From CAYTBN01 sp964542165 (GTDB lineage: Bacteria > Myxococcota_A > UBA796 > UBA9615 > CAYRNR01), in NCBI GenBank assembly GCA_964542165.1, contig CAZITQ010000002.1:62001-126000 (forward strand): DNA of 64,000 nt, given 5' to 3'. Of this stretch, positions 57,935-64,000 are shown piece after piece (positions within the stretch are counted from its first letter, which is position 1; every line of letters starts with the position of its first letter). A program made the translations under genes and the position numbers. Below the pieces are notes generated by a model that had not been told where the DNA came from, did no database searches, and was given only the letters and a program-made list of their open reading frames with translations.

Positions 57935-58978
57935 CTACTTCGTGGCGGTCGGTGGGGCGACCCGCGGGGCGTCCGCCGCACCACCGGCACCCGAGGGCGG
58001 AGCCACCCGACCGCCGGCACCCGGCGCCGAGCCGCCACGCTTCTCGACCTTGTACTCGTACGCGCCCACCGCGGCCTCGTCGACCCGGACGTCCGCGTCG
58101 GTCTTCAGGTTGCCCACGTAGCTGTCGTACAGCTGGTTGTAGCGGTCGCTCTTGACCTTGCGCAGCACGCTGCCACGCATCTGCTCGAAGGTCCGCTCCA
58201 CGCGGTCGCGCTTGTTGGGGATGTACAGCACCGAGAAGCCGCCGTCGGTCTCGAGGACCTCGCTGATGTCCCCCTTCTCCATCTCGAAGGCGGTGTCGAT
58301 GATCTCCTGGTCCACACCCGGCTTGCCCTTGACGCCGACGAAGCCGAGGTCGCCGCCGCGGCGGGCGTAGGGCCCCTGCGAGTGCTCCTGGGCCAGCACC
58401 TTGAACTGCTTGGGGTTCTCCTCGATCTGGGCCCTGAGTTCCTCGGCCTGGCCGCGGGCCTCCTCCTTGCCCACCACGTCCGAGACCTTGATCAGGATGC
58501 GCTTGATCTGGACCTTCTCGGGGACCACGAAGTCTTCCTTGTGCTCCTCGAAGTAGGCCCGCAGCTCGTCCTCGGTGATCTCCTTGGGGTCGAGTGTGCC
58601 GTAGACGTCGCGCTTGAGCAGGGTGTTGACCATCATCTTGCGGATCTTGGGATCCTGGTCGATGCCCTGGCGCAGCGCCTCCTGGTACAGCAGGCTCTCG
58701 TTGACCAGCTCGTCGACGACCTCCTGCTTGAACTCGTCGTCCACGGTGCCGGCGCGGGGGCGCATGCGCTTGGCGATGCGATCGAAGTCGTTGGTGCCCA
58801 CGTCCATACCGTTGATCGACGCCAGCTTCTCGCCGATGTCCACGGCCGCAGGGAGGTCGCCGCCGTCGGCGTTGCGAGGCTGCCCGACCGTGGCGTCCGA
58901 ACCGCCGCTGTCGTCGCCGCCGCCGCACGCGACACAGAAGAGTCCCAGTAGGCCCACCATCCACAGGATCCGCTTCAT
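57935..58978 (-). CDS. PrsA/parvulin-type peptidyl-prolyl isomerase lipoprotein
   Basis: The 347-residue protein starts at ATG 58978 with GGAGGAGATGGAAG ahead. The signal ends FCVACGGG, a lipobox-like site, and a Gly/Ser/Asp-rich spacer follows. A SurA-N-like helical region (KLASINGMDVGTNDFDRIAK; VVDELVNESLLYQEAL) precedes one parvulin domain (VQIKRILIKVSD, EHSQGPYARRGGDLGFV). A Gly/Ala/Pro-rich tail ends the protein. It probably folds exported proteins from a membrane anchor. Two rotamases in a row suggest a shared role. Confidence 0.9.
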   Translation of the reverse strand: MKRILWMVGLLGLFCVACGGGDDSGGSDATVGQPRNADGGDLPAAVDIGEKLASINGMDVGTNDFDRIAKRMRPRAGTVDDEFKQEVVDELVNESLLYQEALRQGIDQDPKIRKMMVNTLLKRDVYGTLDPKEITEDELRAYFEEHKEDFVVPEKVQIKRILIKVSDVVGKEEARGQAEELRAQIEENPKQFKVLAQEHSQGPYARRGGDLGFVGVKGKPGVDQEIIDTAFEMEKGDISEVLETDGGFSVLYIPNKRDRVERTFEQMRGSVLRKVKSDRYNQLYDSYVGNLKTDADVRVDEAAVGAYEYKVEKRGGSAPGAGGRVAPPSGAGGAADAPRVAPPTATK

Positions 58979-59042
58979 CTTCCATCTCCTCCCGGAGAGC
59001 GTGACCGCCAACCCTCCTCGGCCACGTCGTATTCCTCGGTGT

Positions 59043-59086
59043 GTCCGGGCGGTGATCGCGCGCACGCGGCGCGGGTACGCCCGGAC
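59043..59086. other. Long inverted repeat between mfd and the rotamase gene
   Basis: GTCCGGGCG (59043-59051) and CGCCCGGAC (59078-59086) enclose a GC-rich 26-base loop that can fold further. It lies just downstream of mfd, but no T-run follows on either strand, so it is not a standard terminator; it could stabilise or process the mRNA. Confidence 0.45.
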
Positions 59087-59106
59087 GAACAATGGGGTCT
59101 ACCCCA

Positions 59107-62100
59107 CTAGCGGAGCCGGCGCAAGAGCGTTTGCACCAGCGGGAGGGGTTCCCTCCGCTGTTCGCGGTTGAGCCTCACGGTCAAGCCGCCGTCGTTGGTC
59201 AGCGAGAAGCGCTCGGGCTTGCGCTGGACCAGGCGCGTGAGGCGCGCAGGGTCCACGGGCGTGCTTTCGTGGAACGTCAGGCAGAACCCGTCGCGCCTCG
59301 GTTCGACGCGGGTGACCCAGAGCCCCCGGGCCAGGGCCTTGGTCCGGATCAGCTCCACCAGCTGCCCCACCGGCTCGGGCGACCTGCCGTAGAGGTCCTC
59401 GAGTTCCTCGACGAGGCTCATGGCCTCTTCTTCGCTCGTGGCGTCGGAGAGGCGCTTGTAATACAGCAGCCGGTCCCGCTGGTCGGGGATGTAGTCGGCG
59501 GGGATGTAGGCGTCGGTCTTGATCTCGATCTCCGGGACCGGCGCGCCGCCCACCTCACCGCGGGCGGTGGCCACCGCCTGCTGCAACAGCTCGAGGTAGG
59601 TGTGCAGCCCCACGGCGTTGACGCTCCCGGACTGCTCCTTGCCCAGCAGGTTGCCCGCCCCGCGGATCTCCAGGTCGCGGGCCGCGATCTTGAAGCCCGA
59701 GCCCAGCGAGGTGTTGTCCTGCAGCGCCTTGAGCCGTTGCACCGCGTCCCCGCTCATGGCGCGACCGGGGGGAATCAGGAGGTACGCGTACCCGCGTTGC
59801 CGCGCGCGTCCCACGCGCCCGCGAAGCTGGTACAGCTGGGCCAGGCCCAGGCGATCGGCGCGGTGGATCAGGATCGTGTTGCACGACGGAATGTCGATGC
59901 CGCTCTCGATGATGGTGGTGCACAGCAGCACCTGGTAGCGCCGGCGGACGAAGTCCACCATCACCTTCTCCAGCTCCCGCTCGCTCATCTGGCCGTGGGC
60001 CACGCCGATGGACACCCCGGGCAACAGCCTGGTCAGGAAGCGCTCCATGGCGTGGATCGACTTGACCCGGTTGTGCACGAAGAACACCTGGCCACCGCGG
60101 CGCAGCTCGGTCTCGATGGCGTCCTTCACCCGCTGGGGATTGAAGCGCACGATGAAGGTCCGGACCTCCTGGCGTCCCTCGGGCGGGGTGTCGATGAGGC
60201 TGAACGAGCGGATGCCGCCCAGCGCCATGTTCAGGGTGCGCGGGATGGGGGTCGCGGTCATGGTCAACACGTCCACGCCCCGCTTGAGCTCCTTGATCCG
60301 CTCCTTCTGCTTGACCCCGAAGCGATGCTCCTCGTCGATCACCAGCAGACCGAGGCGCTTGAACGAGATGTCCTTGCCCAGCATGGCGTGGGTGCCGATG
60401 ACCACGTCCAGGCCGCCGCTCTTCAGGTGCGCGCCCACCTCGCGCTTCTCCTTGGCGCTGCGGAAGCGGCTGAGCATGTCGACCGAGATGGGGAAGGACT
60501 CCAGGCGCTCGGTGAAGGTCTGGTAGTGCTGCAGCGCCAGGATGGTGGTGGGCACGAGCACCGCCACCTGGTACCCGCTGGCCACCACCTGGAACACCGC
60601 CCGCAGGGCCACCTCGGTCTTGCCGTACCCCACGTCGCCGCACAGCAGGCGGTCCATCGGTTGCGGCTGCTGTAGGTCCTCGTGCAGGGAGCGGATGGCC
60701 TCCAGCTGGTCGCCGGTCTCCTCGAAGGGGAAGGAGGCCGCGAACTCCCGGTACATGGTGTCCGGAGGGTCGAAGACCAGGCCCTGGGAGGCCTCGCGGG
60801 AGGCGTACAGATCCAGGAGCTGGGCCGCCAGCTTCTGGACCGCCTCCTCGACCTTCCGGCGGCGGCGCGACCAGCCCTGACCGCCGAGGCGATCCAGCTT
60901 GGCGGAGACCCCGTCCATGGCCGCGTAGCGGTGGAGCAGATCCAGCTTGTGGACCGGGACGTAGAGCCGGTCTCCGCCCCGGTACTTCAGCAGCAGGTAG
61001 TCGTTCTGGCTGCCGCGGGCGGCGATGCGGCCCACGTCGGTCTGCCCCACCTGGTAGGAGGGATCGCGCGCGCGCTCCAGGAACTCGCGGCGCTTCTCCC
61101 CCTGGCTCTTGGGGGTCTCGATCTTGTGCATGCCCTCGTAGCGGGCGATGCCGAACTGGGCATGGACCACGAAGTCGCCGCTCTTGATCTCGGAGAAGCT
61201 GGTGAGCGCGTGGCCGAGTCGATCGCGGCGGGCCGTGGTGGGGCGACGCCGCTGGCCGAAGATCTCGGCCTGAGCCAGGAGGACGAGCCCGGCGGCAGGG
61301 AGCCCGAATCCACGGTCGAGGCCCGGGGCGACCACCGCGGTCACCGCGCCCGGCTGCAGCCGCAGCGGGGTGTGTTCCTTGTTCAGCTCGTCGGCGCGGA
61401 TCGGGACGTCCACCTGGGTCCAGGGGACCTCCCGCTCGGCGAGCAGGGCGCCGAGACGCTCGACCTGGACCCGGCTGTGGCAGGCGAGCAGGACCTTGAG
61501 CCCGTCGTCCTGCCAGCGGTCGAGGCGCTCGGTCAACGGCGTGAGCATGCCGCCCTCGCGCTCCCGGGCGCCCAGGATCTCGGCCCGCAGGGACGCGTGG
61601 TCCCAGGTGGCCAGCTCGATGGCCTCTTCGTCGTCGTCCTTGCCCAGGGCCGGGAGCTCCAGGGCGGTGTGGCGGCCCATGCTCTCCCGGAGCTGGTCAC
61701 CGGTCAGATACAGGCCATCCGGTTCGGGGACCAGGGCTTCCAGGGCTTCGCCCGTGTCGAAGGCGCGTCGGATGCGCTTGACGTCCTGGCCGATGCGCTG
61801 GTCGATGGCCTCGGTGCCGCCGAGGACCACCGTGGCGGTGGCAGGCAGGAACTCGAAGAGGGAGTCGAGGGCCGGGTAGAAGAGGGGCAGGTAGTCCTCG
61901 ATGCCGGCGAAGTAGCGGCCCTGGCGGGCCTCCTCCTGGAGTCGCGCCCGCTGCCGGGGCGGGATCTCGCGATCCGAGCTGAGGGCCGAGAGGGCCTCGA
62001 CGAATCGGGCCACCGCGTCGGGGCTGAGGATCTCCTCCCGGACCGGGAGCAGGACCGTCTCCTCCACCGAGAGCAACGAGCGCTGTGTGGCCGGATCGAA

Positions 62101-62718
62101 GAACCGCAGGGATTCGATCTCGTCCCCCCAGAGCTCCACCCGCAGGGGGCTCTCGTACCCCGGCGGATAGACATCCAGGACGTGTCCGCGGACGCTGAAA
62201 CAGCCGGGGTCCTCGGTGAGGTCGGTGCTCAGGTAGCCCCACTCCGTGAGGGAAGCGACCACGCGATCCCGGTCGATCTCCTCGCCCACCATCAGCAATT
62301 CCTGGGCGTTGCCGAGGATGCGGCGGGGGAGCGTGCGACGGAGCAGGGCCGAGACCGGGGCCACCACCACGTCGGGTTTGCCATCCATCAACCGCGCGAG
62401 GATCTCGATGCGGCGACGGGCCAGCTCCGCGTGGGGGCTCAGGCCCCGGTAGGGATCCACGTCCGCCCCGGGGTAGAGCAGGACGCTGCGGTCTCCGGCC
62501 GTGCCCAGGAAGGTGGTGAGCTCGCGCTGGACGCGCGCGGCCTCGTCATCGTCCGGGGTGACCCACAGCAGGGGCCCGGACATGTGGGAGGCCACCGAGG
62601 CGACCAGGAAGGCCGGGGACGAGCCGGTCAGGCCGTGGACGCGCACCCGCCCGTCGCGTACCAGCCCCGCGGCGATGGCGCCGGGGTCGAAGTGGGCCGG
62701 AGTCGGTCGTGGGGACAT
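59107..62718 (-). CDS. mfd: Transcription-repair coupling factor Mfd
   Basis: The 1203-residue DNA translocase removes stalled RNA polymerase and recruits UvrA. The N-terminal UvrB-like module (LLYPGADVDPYRGLSPH; FSVRGHVLDVYPPG) is followed by the CarD-like polymerase-binding domain (SGDFVVHAQFGIARYEGM, near 509). The RecG-like motor has Walker A LLCGDVGYGKTEVA (near 692), DEEHRFG (near 792) and TATPIPRTL, and the C-terminal TRCF domain comes last. ATG 62718 is chosen because the promoter's -10 overlaps ATG 62727 and no ribosome binding site is seen, which suits a leaderless message. It heads a long minus-strand gene series. Confidence 0.95.
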   Translation of the reverse strand: MSPRPTPAHFDPGAIAAGLVRDGRVRVHGLTGSSPAFLVASVASHMSGPLLWVTPDDDEAARVQRELTTFLGTAGDRSVLLYPGADVDPYRGLSPHAELARRRIEILARLMDGKPDVVVAPVSALLRRTLPRRILGNAQELLMVGEEIDRDRVVASLTEWGYLSTDLTEDPGCFSVRGHVLDVYPPGYESPLRVELWGDEIESLRFFDPATQRSLLSVEETVLLPVREEILSPDAVARFVEALSALSSDREIPPRQRARLQEEARQGRYFAGIEDYLPLFYPALDSLFEFLPATATVVLGGTEAIDQRIGQDVKRIRRAFDTGEALEALVPEPDGLYLTGDQLRESMGRHTALELPALGKDDDEEAIELATWDHASLRAEILGAREREGGMLTPLTERLDRWQDDGLKVLLACHSRVQVERLGALLAEREVPWTQVDVPIRADELNKEHTPLRLQPGAVTAVVAPGLDRGFGLPAAGLVLLAQAEIFGQRRRPTTARRDRLGHALTSFSEIKSGDFVVHAQFGIARYEGMHKIETPKSQGEKRREFLERARDPSYQVGQTDVGRIAARGSQNDYLLLKYRGGDRLYVPVHKLDLLHRYAAMDGVSAKLDRLGGQGWSRRRRKVEEAVQKLAAQLLDLYASREASQGLVFDPPDTMYREFAASFPFEETGDQLEAIRSLHEDLQQPQPMDRLLCGDVGYGKTEVALRAVFQVVASGYQVAVLVPTTILALQHYQTFTERLESFPISVDMLSRFRSAKEKREVGAHLKSGGLDVVIGTHAMLGKDISFKRLGLLVIDEEHRFGVKQKERIKELKRGVDVLTMTATPIPRTLNMALGGIRSFSLIDTPPEGRQEVRTFIVRFNPQRVKDAIETELRRGGQVFFVHNRVKSIHAMERFLTRLLPGVSIGVAHGQMSERELEKVMVDFVRRRYQVLLCTTIIESGIDIPSCNTILIHRADRLGLAQLYQLRGRVGRARQRGYAYLLIPPGRAMSGDAVQRLKALQDNTSLGSGFKIAARDLEIRGAGNLLGKEQSGSVNAVGLHTYLELLQQAVATARGEVGGAPVPEIEIKTDAYIPADYIPDQRDRLLYYKRLSDATSEEEAMSLVEELEDLYGRSPEPVGQLVELIRTKALARGLWVTRVEPRRDGFCLTFHESTPVDPARLTRLVQRKPERFSLTNDGGLTVRLNREQRREPLPLVQTLLRRLR

Positions 62719-62726
62719 GGGCCGCA

Positions 62727-62755
62727 TGGATAGCCAACGGCGGGGCCCGTGTAAA
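62727..62755 (-). promoter_or_regulatory. Promoter of mfd
   Basis: On the minus strand TTTACA (62755-62750), a 17-bp spacer and TATCCA (62732-62727) are followed eight bases later by ATG 62718, so the transcript would begin at or next to the start codon. Confidence 0.5.
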
Positions 62756-62815
62756 GCTCGGATCGCGGCGAATTCCGACGGTCTGTCGGGTGCCAGGGCA
62801 AGCTCGGGTGCCGCG

Positions 62816-62894
62816 GTGGGCTTGCCCTGTGGGGCGGCCATCCGCCGTGCGGGGGTACTACGTGGGCTTGCCCCTCGGTCCGGCCATCCGCCGT
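62816..62894. repeat. Imperfect direct repeat in the mfd upstream region
   Basis: Two copies, 62816-62848 and 62862-62894, share gtgggcttgccc at one end and cggccatccgccgt at the other, 46 bp apart. The region is non-coding. The function is unknown. Confidence 0.6.
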
Positions 62895-62991
62895 CCCTCC
62901 CCCGGACCCCCGTCTCCGGCTCGTCCCTTGCCGTTCCCCAGACCATCGTCCAACATGGAACGGAGACCGAACCGGACCAAAGGCCCCAGGT

Positions 62992-64000
62992 GTGAGTCGC
63001 AAAGCCTTCCCGATCCTGCTCCTCCTCGCCCTCGTCGGCTGCCCCACCAACGGCGGCGACGACGACATGCAGGAGCCGCCCTATTCCAGCGAGATCGAGA
63101 TCGCGCGCATCGAGCTGACCCCCACCTACGTCAAGGTGGGGGCGTCCGAGACCGCCGATCTACTGGCCACGGCGATCTACGAGGACGGTGCTGCCGTGGA
63201 CGTGACCGCCGCGGTGGATTGGATCGTGCCCGACGAGTACGCCGACATCGTGTCCGTGGACGACGGGGTGGTCGAGGTCCTCGGGATCGGGATGGGCCAG
63301 GTCTACGCCACCCTCGGCACCTTCACCTCCAACCTCACCACCGTCGAGGCGGGCCACTTCAGCTTCGCGGTGACCAACCTGCACTACGACGGCGTCGACC
63401 ACGCCGCCACGGCGACCGTGCCCCAGGGCAGCGTCGTGCAGGTCTACGTGGAGGTCAGCGGGCGGGAGTTGCCGTCCGACGCCGGCGACGTCCTGTTCGA
63501 GATCGAGGGCCTCCTCCCCTTCGGCGCCGACCGTCAGGAGCAGGGCCTCGACCCCTACTTCTACGCCATCGACGACAGCACGTTCCGCGGCATCTTCGTG
63601 GTCGCGCCGTCCGCGGAGGTCGGCTCCCACGCGATCTCGCTGACCGTCGAGGGACTGGCGGGGGAGACCGACGACTCGATGGCCGTGAGCGCCCACGGTC
63701 TGCCCGAGGACAAGACCTGCGCCGAGATCACCACCGAGACCACCCTGGAGGAGTTCCGGGCCCGCAAGTACCGGGTGGAGATGTACGACTTCCCCGTGGC
63801 CTACCGGATCCTCGCCGAGGCCGAGGGGGAGTCCACGCTGGACACCGCCCTGTGGCTGTTCAACGAGGACGGCTCCCTGTTCACCTGGACCGACAACCCC
63901 CCGGGGGCCGAGACCGACGCCGCCTTGCCCATGGGCATCACCGACGCCCTGGAGGGCGTGTACTACCTGATGATGACCGCCTCGCCCTACGCCGCGACCA
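62992..64000 (+). CDS. Putative lipoprotein with Ig-like domain (3'-truncated by the window)
   Basis: The frame is open from GTG 62992 to the last base with no stop, giving at least 336 residues. The start carries a lipoprotein signal (AFPILLLLALVGC) followed by an Asp/Gly-rich spacer. Residues about 35-120 look like a bacterial Ig-like (BIG_2) domain: IELTPTYVKVGASETADLLA, VTAAVDW, IVSVDDGVVEVLGIGMGQVY. Later parts are also beta-rich, including a segment like pre-peptidase or PPC-type domains (TALWLFNEDGSLFTWTDN). It is probably an anchored surface protein; no enzyme motif is visible in the part shown. Confidence 0.75.
   Translation, partial: MSRKAFPILLLLALVGCPTNGGDDDMQEPPYSSEIEIARIELTPTYVKVGASETADLLATAIYEDGAAVDVTAAVDWIVPDEYADIVSVDDGVVEVLGIGMGQVYATLGTFTSNLTTVEAGHFSFAVTNLHYDGVDHAATATVPQGSVVQVYVEVSGRELPSDAGDVLFEIEGLLPFGADRQEQGLDPYFYAIDDSTFRGIFVVAPSAEVGSHAISLTVEGLAGETDDSMAVSAHGLPEDKTCAEITTETTLEEFRARKYRVEMYDFPVAYRILAEAEGESTLDTALWLFNEDGSLFTWTDNPPGAETDAALPMGITDALEGVYYLMMTASPYAAT

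Noticed and set aside
59043..59086. Intrinsic terminator after mfd
   Set aside because: The stem is good but no T-run follows on either strand and the loop is long, so it is listed only as an inverted repeat.

Overview
The window is GC-rich throughout and densely coded on both strands, with 49 genes I can support. It looks like chromosome from a Gram-negative bacterium. Lipid-anchored envelope proteins are very numerous, apolipoprotein N-acyltransferase (Lnt) is present, and periplasmic rotamases of the SurA/PrsA type are encoded. The gene families point to Myxococcota or a related former-Deltaproteobacteria lineage: a lipoprotein ending in an AgmX/PglI-type domain, an FHA-domain sigma-54 activator, hybrid kinases, a mevalonate pathway, a class II ribonucleotide reductase, and Asp-rich TGDDD lipoprotein linkers. 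That placement is inference. I saw no tRNA, rRNA, insertion sequence, prophage or CRISPR array.

Layout. 1-5413: the end of a TPR/SGNH-hydrolase protein, then a minus-strand pair of membrane histidine kinase and GspE/PilB-type ATPase fused to a receiver domain. 5434-8916: a large CotH-kinase/lamin-tail lipoprotein and a divergent small lipoprotein. 8975-10930: a plus-strand run of a lone cyclic-nucleotide-binding protein, an acidic helical protein and a LOG-family enzyme. 10955-13837: nrdJ on the minus strand. 13838-14708: an 871-bp non-coding region holding two NrdR-like boxes 31 bp apart and a cluster of DnaA boxes. 14709-20732: lnt followed by four tightly packed or overlapping mevalonate-pathway genes (isopentenyl-diphosphate isomerase, HMG-CoA reductase, a GHMP decarboxylase, mevalonate kinase). 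20773-25119: lipoproteins, a cytochrome c, an RpoH-like sigma factor and a thioesterase. 25129-27932: a response regulator and hybrid kinase pair. 27987-36310: a five-gene MoxR/DUF58/VWA operon. 36528-43161: small membrane proteins, a thioredoxin-TPR lipoprotein, a polytopic membrane protein, an Asp-repeat lipoprotein and a metzincin-like lipoprotein. 43247-47056: Wzm/Wzt-type polysaccharide exporter plus glycosyltransferase. 47155-51509: an XRE-phosphatase-like fusion, an FHA/sigma-54 activator and a lipoprotein gene with a good sigma-54 promoter. 51522-62718: a long minus-strand series mfd, two rotamases, pdxA, hflX, a B12-binding radical SAM enzyme and a PaaK-like adenylate-forming enzyme. 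62992 to the end: a lipoprotein that runs off the window.

How the genes work together. The mevalonate genes convert HMG-CoA towards IPP/DMAPP, but HMG-CoA synthase and phosphomevalonate kinase are not in the window. The wzm/wzt/glycosyltransferase trio would make and export a surface polysaccharide. The MoxR operon resembles chaperone-like AAA/VWA systems acting at the membrane. The mfd-to-hflX block is housekeeping, with a radical SAM/adenylation pair of unknown product attached to its end.

The most interesting points are these: an isopentenyl-diphosphate isomerase with an N-terminal PilZ-like domain; a motor ATPase carrying both a MshEN-type c-di-GMP-binding sequence and a receiver; the DnaA/NrdR double control region (possibly oriC); an XRE regulator fused to an IMPase-like domain; an FHA-degenerate GGDEF-sigma-54 activator next to its likely target promoter; and the radical SAM/adenylate-forming pair. 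All product names come from reading motifs by eye; no database search was run.
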